From: NBML01 sp029939535
GTDB taxonomy: Bacteria > Desulfobacterota > Desulfobacteria > Desulfobacterales > Desulfobacteraceae
Reading direction: 5' to 3'
Assembly (NCBI GenBank): GCA_029939535.1
Contig: JAOZST010000018.1
Span: forward strand, 1-33,544
DNA length: 33,544 nucleotides
The stretch's first letter is position 1, and each line of letters starts with the position of its first letter. Shown in pieces: positions 24,553-33,540 of this stretch. Below the pieces are notes generated by a model. It saw nothing but the letters and a program-made list of their open reading frames with translations, ran no database searches and had not been told where the DNA came from. The position numbers and the translations under genes are program-made.

Positions 24553-24573
24553 GTTGTTTTTATATGAAAGCGC

Positions 24574-25521
24574 TCATTCAATTTGATATGGTGGTTTTTT
24601 TTCCGATTTTTTAGCGAAAAAGACAGGCCACGCTTCGGCAAAAATCATTCCAGCAACAATGAGACAGCCACCGATCCAGCCGATTGCAGTCAACCGGTCA
24701 CCTGCTAACCAGATAGAAAAAATTACAGCAAATACTGGTTCAAGTGTATAAATAAGTGCGGCTCGTGTCGGCGTTGTCCGGTTTTGAAATGTTGTCATGG
24801 CCCAGAAAGCATAAACAGTGGCGAATACGGCGGTTATAACAAAAGCAATAAGTAATGAACCGGTCCATACTTGTGGCCAGGAAGACGGTTCAAAAATAAG
24901 ACTGCCAATCAGGTAAATAAATGCGGCAGTAGTAATTTGTACAAAAGTAAGAGCTTTGCCGTCGTAACCCTTGGTAAAAACATCAAGTCCAAGGATATGC
25001 AGGGCAATAAAAACCGAACAGACAACAACAAGAAGATCACCGAAATTAATCGTCCATGGGGTATGCCAGGTCAAAAGAAATAAGCCCAATAGAGCAAATC
25101 CAACCCCTACCTTAGATCCAAAGGCAGCAGGTTTTTTCAATAACGGTCCAGCCAGTAAAGGTACCCAGACAATTCCCAGTCCAGTCAAAAAACCCGCATT
25201 GGCAGCGGATGTACGCTCCAGACCAAATGTTTGAAAAATATAGGCCAGAGCCAGTAACATTCCAAGTATTATTCCAATAAGCCAGCCACGACCATCAAGG
25301 GTGGCAAACCCTTTTTTTCCAGCTAAACCTGCCAGCAAGATTGCAGCTATTGCAAATCGAATCCATAAAAATGCCATTACCGGCATTTCATTAATAGCAT
25401 CTTTAACGATGGGAAATGTTGCTCCCCAGAATATGGTCACCGATGCCATGATCAATTCGGCATGGATTTGTTTTTTGTTAATTTTATAGGCTTTTATCAC
25501 AATTAATATAAATCCAAACAA
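24574..25521 (-). CDS. DMT-superfamily (EamA) transporter
   Basis: This inner-membrane protein of about 315 residues has ten hydrophobic helices in two EamA repeats. The first is IMASVTIFWGATFPIVKDAI (from residue 24) and the second begins near FGDLLVVVCSVFIALHILGL. The block LIYTLEPVFAVIFSIWLAGDRL is a strong family mark. Members export amino acids, nucleobases or other metabolites. The start is uncertain: TTG 25521, GTG 25500 and ATG 25449 all lack good ribosome sites. It lies upstream of the larA operon on the same strand but more than 130 nt away, so it is probably separate. Confidence 0.88.
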   Translation of the reverse strand: MFGFILIVIKAYKINKKQIHAELIMASVTIFWGATFPIVKDAINEMPVMAFLWIRFAIAAILLAGLAGKKGFATLDGRGWLIGIILGMLLALAYIFQTFGLERTSAANAGFLTGLGIVWVPLLAGPLLKKPAAFGSKVGVGFALLGLFLLTWHTPWTINFGDLLVVVCSVFIALHILGLDVFTKGYDGKALTFVQITTAAFIYLIGSLIFEPSSWPQVWTGSLLIAFVITAVFATVYAFWAMTTFQNRTTPTRAALIYTLEPVFAVIFSIWLAGDRLTAIGWIGGCLIVAGMIFAEAWPVFFAKKSEKKPPYQIE

Positions 25522-25584
25522 TATGGGTTGATTATTTTTTTATATAAAGGCGCCATGGTATAAATTTTATTTCAAGATTACAAT

Positions 25585-25605
25585 AGTCTATTTCAGACTT
25601 TTTTA
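25585..25605 (+). terminator. Weak terminator-like hairpin upstream of the decayed peptidase
   Basis: AGTCT (25585-25589) pairs with AGACT (25595-25599) around ATTTC and is followed by a run of T. The 5-bp stem is too short for confidence. Confidence 0.25.
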
Positions 25606-25718
25606 TGTCAATGGCCCCTGCCTGGGCACAAAACTTGAAATTAAGCTTTAATAAAAATTCTTGTTCGTATATGTTGCCAAAGTATTTTGCATTGAATTTT
25701 ATAAAATGGAAACTAAAT

Positions 25719-26683
25719 ATGGTTAAAAAAAGTTTGATTTTTACGCTGTTATTGTCCTTTATTTCATTTGGTCCCTCTTCAAATAGTTTTGCTTTAAATT
25801 CAGTTATGCCACCTCCCGTTATCCTGTCGGATATTCAAATTTTAAAAGGGGTTGTAAAAAGTGGAGATACAGCATCTTCACTGCTCAATAAATACCTGCC
25901 TTTAAAAACCATATATGAAATAAGCCGGTTAAGTTCAGATGTTTTTTCCTTGACCCGTATCCGGAAAGGCCAGCCATATAAAATTATTCTTGAACAAGAC
26001 AATCTGGTGGGGTTTGAATATGAGATTGATAAAGAAGACAGACTGCTTTTTTCACCAATAACGGAACTCTTTTTAAAGCCTTTTTACACAAAGACTCAAA
26101 CGGGGTGTCTGGATATTATGATGAAAAGGGAAGGTCTCTTCAAAAAGCATTTCTAAAGGCACCACTGGTGTTTTCACGAATTTCATCCAAATTTACTAAA
26201 AGGCGGTTGCATCCTATTTTTAAAGAATACCGCCCCCATCCCGGGGTGGATTATGCTGCGCCAAAAGGTACCCCCATTAAAACTGTTGGAGACGGTATCA
26301 TCGTTGAAATAGGCTACAACAAGGGTTTGGGAAATTATATTAACATCCGCCATTACAATGGGTATATTACAGGGTATAATCATATGTGTAAATTTGCCAG
26401 CGGGATGAAAAAAAAGAAAAAGCTGTCCCAGGGAGACGTGATCGGATATGTTGGAATGACAGGGTATGCAACAGGTCCTCATTTAGATTTCCGCATGAAG
26501 AAAAACGGGCGCCTGGTGGATCCGCTCAAACATAAATCCCCACCGGCAAAACCCATCGCTCCAGATGAAATAGAATCCTTTCTGGCAAGAAAAGTGGAGT
26601 TATCCCAAAGAATCCTGTCAGACCACAAACTTGCCACCTTTGATAAGAGTTCAATTGAGAAAAGTAATTCTCGGGGCCATTGA
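25719..26683 (+). pseudogene. Decayed OapA/M23-type peptidoglycan endopeptidase
   Basis: The first frame (ATG 25719) encodes a signal peptide (MVKKSLIFTLLLSFISFG), a LysM/OapA-like segment (LKGVVKSGDTASSLLNKYLP, IRKGQPYKIILEQDNL) and FEYEIDKEDRLLF, and stops at 26156. The second frame begins to look homologous near 26050 (TNNGTLFKAFLHKDSNG, then GYYDEKGRSLQKAFLKAP). It continues through a complete M23 metallopeptidase domain with HPGVDYAAPKGTP and TGPHLDFRM zinc ligands, ending at 26683. The two halves join out of frame beside a T6 run. The middle segment usual between these parts in full-length relatives, roughly 100 residues, is missing. An internal deletion with frameshift is the simplest reading. 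The C-terminal part could still be translated from GTG 26105, but it would lack an export signal. Confidence 0.78.
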
Positions 26684-26783
26684 ACATGCCTGCCTCGGGG
26701 AAATTATATTTGGCCGGAAACTTGATATTGACCAGGCATCCCATGGTATTGCAGACATTGTATTCAACGGAGTAAAAGCATGA
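26655..26783 (+). pseudogene. C-terminal remnant of a TetR-family regulator
   Basis: In the frame ending with TGA 26781-26783 the sequence reads LRKVILGAIEHACLGEIIFG, then RKLDIDQASHGIADIVFNGV and KA. It resembles the last helices of TetR-type regulators, which often end with a flexible NG(I/V)KA. No helix-turn-helix portion exists upstream; the peptidase 3' end occupies that space and overlaps by 29 nt. TetR genes commonly precede acyl-CoA enzyme genes, such as the next one, so this is probably what remains of its regulator. It rests on pattern resemblance, with no database search. Confidence 0.55.
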
Positions 26784-26805
26784 TAAGGCAAAATAAGGTT
26801 ACAAT

Positions 26806-29040
26806 ATGAATTTAAAAAAAAATATAGCAAAAGATATGATCTTAAAGAAAAAGGCATCTGATTCCCATGTGATTGTTGAAGATGAGGCAAAACAAATTTT
26901 TTCATCCCTTGGTATTCCAGTGGTAAAGGAAAAAAAGGTGAGAACTGTATCCCAGGCAGTGAAAGCTGCCAGAGAGACTGGTTTTCCCGTGGTCCTCAAG
27001 GGGATTGGTGCTGGCATTCTTCACAAGACAGAATCCAATATGGTAAGCCTTGGGCTTAGTAATGAAGACCAGGTAAAGATAGCTGCCCAGGAAATGGAAA
27101 CATCTGCCGGGGATTTGCTGGAGGCGTTTCTTGTCCAGCCCATGGCCCTTGGGAAACGGGAGTTTGTAGCTGGCATGTTCAAGGACCCTCAATTTGGTCC
27201 GGTGATTATGTTTGGACTGGGCGGGATACTTACAGAGGCATTAAACGATATTGTATTTAAAATAGCACCCCTGGATGATACAGACATGGAAGATATGCTG
27301 TCCCAATTGTCGTCCCAGAAGCTGTTAAAGGCGTTCCGGGGAGAAAAAACCGTGGACAGGGGGGCAGTCAAAAAAATTCTGTTGGCTATTTCTGATCTGG
27401 CTTTTCAAAATCCGGAAATCCGGGAAATTGATATCAATCCCCTGATTATTCAAGAAGATGGATCTCCAGTTGCCGTGGATGGGTTGATTGTGCTGGAGGA
27501 GGAAGAAAACCAGGAAAATAAGATCCAGAACAATCAAATTCCGGAAAACCACAGTAAGAGTAATCCCTTAGACCTTTCCGTGCTGGGGGCATGTTTTTAT
27601 CCTGAATCCATTGCCTTTGTGGGGGCCTCTTCTGTCCCTGGCAAATGGGGGCATATGCTGTCCACCAATACTCTGTCCCGGGATTACAAGGGCCGGGTTT
27701 TTCTGGTAAATCCCAAGGGTGGCAGGATTATGGGTAGAAAGGCCTATAAAAATCTTGCTGAGATTGAAGGCAATATTGATCTTGTCGTTGTAACCATACC
27801 GGCAGATAAGGTTATTGCTCTGATACCCGAGCTTGTTCAGAAAAAGGTCAAGGGAATGCTTCTCATTACCTCGGGGTTCCGGGAAGTTGGACCCCTGGGT
27901 GAGGCCCTTGAAAAAGATCTGGTGGAAAAATGCCGTGAAGCAGGAATCCTGGTGCTGGGACCCAATACCATGGGGGTTTGCAATCCCCATGCAGATTTTT
28001 TCTGCTGTGCAGCCCATGCCTATCCTTTGCCAGGGTCCACAGCCCTTGTCTGCCAGTCCGGCAATATGGGCACCCAGCTTCTGGGCTTTGCTGAGCAGCA
28101 GGATATAGGTATCCGGGCTTTTTCAGGTTCCGGCAATGAAGCCATGGTTACCATTGAGGATTATATGGAAGCCTTTGAAATCGATGATTTGACCAGGACC
28201 GTGGTCCTTTATATTGAAAGTATCAAGGATGGAGCCCGGTTTTTCAGGTCTGCTGCAAGGGTCTCCAGGAAAAAGCCTGTGGTGGTTTTAAAGGGGGGCA
28301 GAACCCAGATGGGGGAAAAGGCAGCTTCAAGCCATACCGGTGCCCTGGCTTCGGATGCCAGGGTCTTTCAGGCAGCCTGCCGCCAGGCAGGTGTGATCCA
28401 GGTGGAACAGCCCATGGAGCTTCTGGACCTGTCTGCTGTTTTTTCCTCCCTTCCCCTGCCAAAGGGAAACAGGGTGGCCATTATGACCCTGGGGGGAGGA
28501 TGGGGGGTTATCACTACGGATCTCTGCGCTGAATACGGTCTGAAAGTGCCTGAATTGTCTAAAGATATCATTGAACGCCTTAACAAGATTCTTCCCTCTT
28601 TCTGGAGTCATGGCAATCCAGTGGACATTGTGGGGGAATCAGATCCCAATATACCCAAGACCTGTATCGAGGAATTGCTGAAATGGGATGGATGTGATGC
28701 GGTCATTCACCTGGGAATCCACGGTAAACGTGTGCTGGTCAACTCCATGATCAAATCAATACTTAAAACAGATCCGGAGATTGATGAAAAATCAGCAATG
28801 CTCTATAGGGGAACCATCCTTGAATTTGAGGAAGATTATTCAAAATATATAGTGGAGCTGACCAAAAAATATGAAAAACCTGTTCTGGGCGTCAGCCTTT
28901 TAACCGATGAAATAAGCAAGACCCTTTACCGGTATGATAACAACCCCTATAAAGGGGTATTTTTCCCCTCCCCGGAACGGGCGGTCAAGGCCCTGGCCGG
29001 TATGTGCCAATATCATCAATGGCAAAAAGCTCACTCGTAA
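26806..29040 (+). CDS. ADP-forming acetate/acyl-CoA ligase, fused beta-alpha order
   Basis: This enzyme interconverts acyl-CoA, ADP and phosphate with the free acid, CoA and ATP. The 744-residue chain begins with an ATP-grasp beta domain (about 20-230; LHKTE with His73, FGLGGILTEAL, EIDINPLII). A polar Glu/Asn-rich linker follows (231-254), then the CoA-binding domain (about 255-390; YPESIAFVGASSVPGKWG, GPNTMGV) and ligase domains with SSHTGALASD (His510), the likely phospho-histidine. The order beta-alpha is the reverse of the common alpha-beta fusion. AAGG lies 8 nt before ATG 26806. It stands alone, downstream of the TetR remnant; the substrate acid is unknown. Confidence 0.9.
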   Translation: MNLKKNIAKDMILKKKASDSHVIVEDEAKQIFSSLGIPVVKEKKVRTVSQAVKAARETGFPVVLKGIGAGILHKTESNMVSLGLSNEDQVKIAAQEMETSAGDLLEAFLVQPMALGKREFVAGMFKDPQFGPVIMFGLGGILTEALNDIVFKIAPLDDTDMEDMLSQLSSQKLLKAFRGEKTVDRGAVKKILLAISDLAFQNPEIREIDINPLIIQEDGSPVAVDGLIVLEEEENQENKIQNNQIPENHSKSNPLDLSVLGACFYPESIAFVGASSVPGKWGHMLSTNTLSRDYKGRVFLVNPKGGRIMGRKAYKNLAEIEGNIDLVVVTIPADKVIALIPELVQKKVKGMLLITSGFREVGPLGEALEKDLVEKCREAGILVLGPNTMGVCNPHADFFCCAAHAYPLPGSTALVCQSGNMGTQLLGFAEQQDIGIRAFSGSGNEAMVTIEDYMEAFEIDDLTRTVVLYIESIKDGARFFRSAARVSRKKPVVVLKGGRTQMGEKAASSHTGALASDARVFQAACRQAGVIQVEQPMELLDLSAVFSSLPLPKGNRVAIMTLGGGWGVITTDLCAEYGLKVPELSKDIIERLNKILPSFWSHGNPVDIVGESDPNIPKTCIEELLKWDGCDAVIHLGIHGKRVLVNSMIKSILKTDPEIDEKSAMLYRGTILEFEEDYSKYIVELTKKYEKPVLGVSLLTDEISKTLYRYDNNPYKGVFFPSPERAVKALAGMCQYHQWQKAHS

Positions 29041-29071
29041 CTAACAGCCATGTTCTGGCGGGCACAACAAA

Positions 29072-29103
29072 TTTTTAATCAGGTTCTAAATTTTAATCAG
29101 GTT
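29072..29103. repeat. Imperfect 18-bp tandem duplication at the 3' end of the M16C gene
   Basis: ATTTTAATCAGGTT occurs at 29090-29103, inside the last codons of the protease gene, and nearly identically at 29072-29085 (one extra T) just past its stop. It looks like a local slippage duplication. It sits in the 45-nt gap between two convergent genes, where no clear terminator is visible. Confidence 0.7.
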
Positions 29104-32070
29104 AAGAGGGGCCTGGTTCGCCTTTTCAAGGGCCTGGTTTGCATCCTCAAGCAGGGCCTTGCTTGAGATGATTGATATGCCTTTTTGTTCTTCACCAATG
29201 GTAAAATATTTTTCAGCAATTCTCTGGATTTGTTTTTTATCCAGTTGGAGCAAAGAATCTTTGAAATGCTGTCTGATTTCATCGGTGAGATGGGTGATGT
29301 CCCTGTAAAAGGCTTTCATGGAAGCAGGACCAGGAGTTTCCGGCTTGTCAATATCTGAACACACCTGGAGGATGGCTTCCTTTACATCGGTCTGGGTAAA
29401 TTCACCATTAATAATAAAGTCGCAGGCGTTTTTGTATACATCCAGAGTCCTTTTGATATGGGGATCTCTATAGGAACCAAAGGAAAATATACCCTCTTCT
29501 GTATTATAAATGGCAAATCCGCCGTAGGCCCCTCCTTTTTCTCTAATTTCCCGGTGAAGGTAAAGGGATCGCAGAATTTTGCTGATCACGGCAAGTCCCG
29601 GTGAATCTTCATGGGTGATGCGTACTGTTTTAAAGGATTGTCCCACAAAGGACACAGCTGTATTGGTATACCATCCGTCGTAAGGCCTTTGGGTCTCAAT
29701 GGGAATCAGCGGGGTATGAAATGCTTTTTCAGATCCATTGGGAAGGGAGTCATGAATAGTATCTATTCTCTTGTCTGCAAGTTCAAGAGACGAAATGCCT
29801 CCAATGATGGCTGGTTTGAGATTGCCTTTTTTGAAAAGTGTTGAAGCAATGGCTTCAAGATTTGCAGACAGAGTATCCAATGCTTTTTTGCCTGCATCAG
29901 GATCTGCCAGTTTAGTGGTCAGATCTTTTATGTTTTGGAATTGAGTAATTCCGTGCCAGATTTCATTGATATGGGATGCCTTTGACAAATGCCTGGATGA
30001 AAGGGATATTGCATACCTGTGGCCGGTGGATACAACGGCAGCTTCCATGCCTGCCTGGTATTGGAGTAAAAGACTTTTGAGACGTTCCTGATCCTGGAAT
30101 CCAAAGTCTTTAATGAATTCATCAATAATATCAAACATCTTTTCAATGTTCCGGTCCAGGGATTTCCCCTGGAGGGCCAGAAATGAATGGGAACCTCCAT
30201 CGCTGGAAAAATAAGAGCCTGAAAAAGGTGTCATGGAAATACCACCGGTATACAGGTCCATAATTTTTGCCATTTCATCATAGGATGTTTTTTTGGTGCC
30301 GCTGTTGGTAAATGCCTTGGTGAAAAAGGGAACAAGGGAGAAAAGATCTTCCGGGATATTGCCGGCACCAACTGGGCAGGTAAAGTAAAGGATACCGGAA
30401 GTGGCCTTGTCATAGCAGGTGGAAAGGGCAATATTTTTTATCTGGTCTGGTTTGATGATTTCAATATCAGGGGGCACATCCAGAAGTTCCAGTGTGGGCA
30501 GAACCGATAGGTCCTCATCTGTTTCCTGGAGGACTTTAAGGGCTTTTGCATCTTTGGATATTTGTTTGAGATCATCCTGGGTAAGGCCTTTCAAAATAGA
30601 CTTGAGTTCTTTTCTAGTTTCCCTTACCTTTTTTTCTTCAAGTTTGCTGTCCGGTTCCAGGGTAAAGAGAACCCTGTGGGGATTTTCAATGAAATAGCTG
30701 ATTATCTTTTTTTCAAGAAAATTGTCCTGGCCAAGTTTTTCTTTCAAGGTTTCAAGGTCCTCATCGATGTTGATACAGGAGATGGGATCACCGTCATGGA
30801 TCATGGTTCCGGCAAAGGAAAGCAGCAGCTTGATACCAAAGGGGTAGGGGGTGTTGGTTATTTCCTTGCGGTGAAATTCAATCTGGTGAATGGCTGAATC
30901 AATGAGGTTTTGCTCTATTCCATTTTCTGCCACCTGTTTCAATGTGGAAAAAATGATTTCTTCCACCTGGGGGACCATTTCTCTGGCAATATCTTTTAAT
31001 CCGCAGACAAACATGGTGTCCCGATTGTCTGCATCAAATCCGGTTGAGTCGGCAAGGGCTGAACCCAGGTTGGAATCAATTAACGCCTTTCTAAGGGGGG
31101 ATGCGGAATTACCCAGGAGAATCTGCTCCAGGACAGTAAGGACAAGGATTTCAAAGGAATCTTTGATATCACAGGTCAGCCAGGCAACACATGCCTGGTA
31201 TTTGTTGTTAAGATCATCCGGGTCTGAATAGGCATAGGCCTGGACCTGTTTTCTGGGTTTGTCCCACCTGGGTTGTGCCGGCACAGCTGAATCAACTTCT
31301 AAATATTCAAATTTTGACAACACTTTTTCGGAAATAAAAGCCAGGCTCTCTTCCAGGGGAAAGGATCCATAGGTATAAAAATAGGAATTGGACGGATGAT
31401 AGTACCTGGCATGGAATGCCTTGAGCTCTTCATGGGTCAATTTTGGAATATCAGAAGGCTCACCGCCCGAGTTATTGCTATAGGTGGTGTCCGGGTAAAG
31501 GCTGGCAAGAATTGATCTTGACAATACCTGATCCGGAGAGGACATGGCACCTTTCATCTCATTGTAGACGACTCCTTTGTATTCAAGTTCAACTTCATCC
31601 CTGTTGGCTTCCACAAGTTCCAGCCTGTGGCCTTCCTGCTTGAAACTGAGATCGTCAATATTCGGAAAAAAGGCTGCATCCAGATAAACATCCATGAGGT
31701 TGAAATAGTCTTTTTTGTTCTGGCTGGCAAAGGGGTACATGGTCCAGTCCGAGGCAGTAAATGCATTCATGAATGTGGACAGGCTGCGTTTGATCATGGA
31801 AAAGAAGGGGTCTCGAACAGCAAATTTATCTGATCCGCATAAAACAGTATGTTCAAGGATATGGGCCACACCAGAGGAATCCATGGGAACAGTTCTGAAA
31901 AATGCGGCAAAGGTATTTTCCTTATCCTTATTGGCAATGTGGATATGTCTGGCCCGGGTGGTTTGATGAACCAGTTCTATGAGGGTTGAGTCAATGATGG
32001 GAATAGCAGAGATTCGTTCGACAATGTATCCGTTGATTTCCTGGCCTTGTGTAAATGATAGGTATTCCAT
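29086..32070 (-). CDS. M16C zinc metalloprotease (presequence protease/PreP-like)
   Basis: This 994-residue pitrilysin-type peptidase degrades peptides inside a closed chamber. The inverted zinc motif HILEH is at 70-74, and the third ligand Glu171 lies in VVYNEMKGAMSSPDQVL, both typical of the M16C subfamily. The central M16C-associated domain and a second, inactive M16 half (GGAYGGFAIYNTEEGIFSFG) follow. ATG 32070 was chosen over an upstream GTG (32106), since the GTG would overlap the preceding gene. The gap is then 13 nt, with a weak GGGA ribosome site. No signal peptide was seen, so it is cytoplasmic. It is probably cotranscribed with the small upstream gene. Confidence 0.92.
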   Translation of the reverse strand: MEYLSFTQGQEINGYIVERISAIPIIDSTLIELVHQTTRARHIHIANKDKENTFAAFFRTVPMDSSGVAHILEHTVLCGSDKFAVRDPFFSMIKRSLSTFMNAFTASDWTMYPFASQNKKDYFNLMDVYLDAAFFPNIDDLSFKQEGHRLELVEANRDEVELEYKGVVYNEMKGAMSSPDQVLSRSILASLYPDTTYSNNSGGEPSDIPKLTHEELKAFHARYYHPSNSYFYTYGSFPLEESLAFISEKVLSKFEYLEVDSAVPAQPRWDKPRKQVQAYAYSDPDDLNNKYQACVAWLTCDIKDSFEILVLTVLEQILLGNSASPLRKALIDSNLGSALADSTGFDADNRDTMFVCGLKDIAREMVPQVEEIIFSTLKQVAENGIEQNLIDSAIHQIEFHRKEITNTPYPFGIKLLLSFAGTMIHDGDPISCINIDEDLETLKEKLGQDNFLEKKIISYFIENPHRVLFTLEPDSKLEEKKVRETRKELKSILKGLTQDDLKQISKDAKALKVLQETDEDLSVLPTLELLDVPPDIEIIKPDQIKNIALSTCYDKATSGILYFTCPVGAGNIPEDLFSLVPFFTKAFTNSGTKKTSYDEMAKIMDLYTGGISMTPFSGSYFSSDGGSHSFLALQGKSLDRNIEKMFDIIDEFIKDFGFQDQERLKSLLLQYQAGMEAAVVSTGHRYAISLSSRHLSKASHINEIWHGITQFQNIKDLTTKLADPDAGKKALDTLSANLEAIASTLFKKGNLKPAIIGGISSLELADKRIDTIHDSLPNGSEKAFHTPLIPIETQRPYDGWYTNTAVSFVGQSFKTVRITHEDSPGLAVISKILRSLYLHREIREKGGAYGGFAIYNTEEGIFSFGSYRDPHIKRTLDVYKNACDFIINGEFTQTDVKEAILQVCSDIDKPETPGPASMKAFYRDITHLTDEIRQHFKDSLLQLDKKQIQRIAEKYFTIGEEQKGISIISSKALLEDANQALEKANQAPLNLIKI

Positions 32071-32083
32071 TTGTGTTTTCCCA

Positions 32084-32446
32084 TTAAATTTTTTTATATA
32101 TACCACGTCTTACCCGTTTGATCTTTCCTATTTTATCCAGCCGGAAAATGATGTTTCTCAGTTTTTTATCATCAAATCCTGTTGCAGCTTGAATGGTCTT
32201 GAAATTTGTTCCTGCGGAATGGTTTGCAATGATTTTCAGGACAATTGAGGATGCACTTTTTCGTCTGGCAGACCTTGGTTTCTTAGCCTTCCTGGCCGAC
32301 GGCTGCTTTTGATAGATTAATTGCTCAAGATTGTCAAGTCTGCCGTGTAAATTGTTTATGTCTTCTTTGGTGGGAATATCCAGCCTGTTTAACAGGGTTT
32401 TGATAAAGCCTTCCCAATTGCTTCCAAGTTCCGTGTTTTCTGTCAT
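32084..32446 (-). CDS. Small phasin-like/winged-helix protein
   Basis: This 120-residue protein has three parts. An N-terminal helix (about 1-48; LLNRLDIPTKEDINNLHGRL, then DNLEQLI) resembles the coiled-coil motif of phasin-type PhaF/PhaI proteins. A Lys/Arg/Ala/Ser-rich linker follows (50-67). A C-terminal winged-helix-like domain (68-120) reads IVLKIIANHSAGTNFKTIQA and DDKKLRNIIFRLDKIGKIKR. It is therefore a probable DNA- or nucleoid-binding protein. AGGAG 8 nt before ATG 32446 is a strong ribosome site. It lies just upstream of the M16C protease gene. I do not recognise a named family for the whole. Confidence 0.7.
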   Translation of the reverse strand: MTENTELGSNWEGFIKTLLNRLDIPTKEDINNLHGRLDNLEQLIYQKQPSARKAKKPRSARRKSASSIVLKIIANHSAGTNFKTIQAATGFDDKKLRNIIFRLDKIGKIKRVRRGIYKKI

Positions 32447-32590
32447 AATACATCTCCTGAAAAAAAGGGTTTATTCATCAAGTGGAATACACCTTTTTCA
32501 TACCCTGGTTCCATGCCCTGGTCTGAACCTGGGCGGATAGAAATGCCAATAAACAAAGCAATAAGTGTATAGCCTGGTTTGGATTGGTTA

Positions 32591-32619
32591 TTGAATCTTA
32601 TTATCCGTTGAAGTATATA
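32591..32619 (+). promoter_or_regulatory. Probable sigma-70 promoter of rsmA
   Basis: TTGAAT (32591-32596) and TATATA (32614-32619) are separated by exactly 17 nt, leaving a leader of about 65 nt before rsmA. The rest of 32447-32590 holds an imperfect inverted repeat (CCCTGGTTC 32503-32511 with 32525-32533) and nothing else recognisable. Confidence 0.6.
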
Positions 32620-32691
32620 TATAGAAATTACTTCTGAAGATATGGAAAGTCAAGTAGTAATTATACAAATAAAGTAAATAAGGTAGGTAAT

Positions 32692-33540
32692 ATGACACAT
32701 CCGGGAGAGCTGTTAAAAAGGGGAAAATTATATGCTGGCAAGGAAATGGGACAGAATTTTCTGTCCAGCCCGGCAACTGCGGAGATGATTGCCGCCCGTA
32801 CTGGAATATCCAATAAAACAAAGGTTTTGGAAATCGGATCAGGCCTGGGCGCCTTGACCATCCCCATTGCACGCAGGGCAGATAAAGTGATTGCCATTGA
32901 AAAGGACAAACGTTTGATTCCTCTTTTAAAGAAAGAACTTGAAAAAGAGGAGATCCATAATGTAAGGGTAATTAATCAGAATATAATGAAAACAGATTTT
33001 AAAGAGATCGCAGGGGATGAAAAACTTATAGTAATTGGAAACCTTCCCTATAATATTTCATCCCAGATTCTGTTTCGACTGGTAAAAGAAAGAGTTGTCA
33101 TTGAAAAGGCCTTTTTAATGTTCCAGAAAGAGCTTGCCACACGTATTATTGCAACTCCCGGAGGTAGGGATTATTCAAGATTATCTGCAGTGGTGCAATA
33201 TGCTGCCCGCATCGGGTTTGTGGCTGATATCAAGCCCACCTCTTTTTTTCCAAAACCAGATATTGACTCGACTGTTTTGAAATTTGAGTTTTTCGATTCC
33301 CCGGACATGTCAGAACCCATGGAAGACCTTCTTTTTGCAGTGATTAAGTCGGCTTTTTCAAAGAGGAGGAAAACCTTGAAAAATTCAATGACAGGCGGTG
33401 AGCTTGGACTTGCCAGGGAAATCGTGACCCAGGCATTAACCATGGCTTCCATTGTGCCGGAGCGCCGGGCAGAGACCCTGTCAGTTGAAGAATTTAAAGC
33501 CATAGGCAAGGCTGTCTGGCAGATTTATCAGGAAGCATGA
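32692..33540 (+). CDS. rsmA: 16S rRNA dimethyltransferase RsmA (KsgA)
   Basis: RsmA dimethylates two adjacent adenines (A1518 and A1519) near the 3' end of 16S rRNA during 30S maturation. The 282-residue protein has GQNFLSSPATA (about 20-30), SAM motif I VLEIGSGLGALT, the acidic IAIEKDKRL and the catalytic NLPYNISSQI. A C-terminal helical domain contains AFSKRRKTLKNSM. Length and motifs are standard. AAGGTAGG precedes ATG 32692. ATG 33537 overlaps the stop as ATGA, and another ATG lies at 33542, so a next gene probably begins at the window edge. Confidence 0.97.
   Translation: MTHPGELLKRGKLYAGKEMGQNFLSSPATAEMIAARTGISNKTKVLEIGSGLGALTIPIARRADKVIAIEKDKRLIPLLKKELEKEEIHNVRVINQNIMKTDFKEIAGDEKLIVIGNLPYNISSQILFRLVKERVVIEKAFLMFQKELATRIIATPGGRDYSRLSAVVQYAARIGFVADIKPTSFFPKPDIDSTVLKFEFFDSPDMSEPMEDLLFAVIKSAFSKRRKTLKNSMTGGELGLAREIVTQALTMASIVPERRAETLSVEEFKAIGKAVWQIYQEA

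Noticed and set aside
24520..24560. Sigma-54 promoter (TGGC...TTGC) before the larA operon
   Set aside because: The GG and GC elements are not 10 nt apart in any pairing.
25605..25718. Upstream start for the M23 gene at 25605
   Set aside because: The extra 38 residues precede a clear signal peptide starting at 25719 and have no good ribosome site.
32070..32106. GTG 32106 as start of the M16C protease
   Set aside because: It would overlap the upstream gene by 23 nt and has no ribosome site, while ATG 32070 leaves a 13-nt gap.
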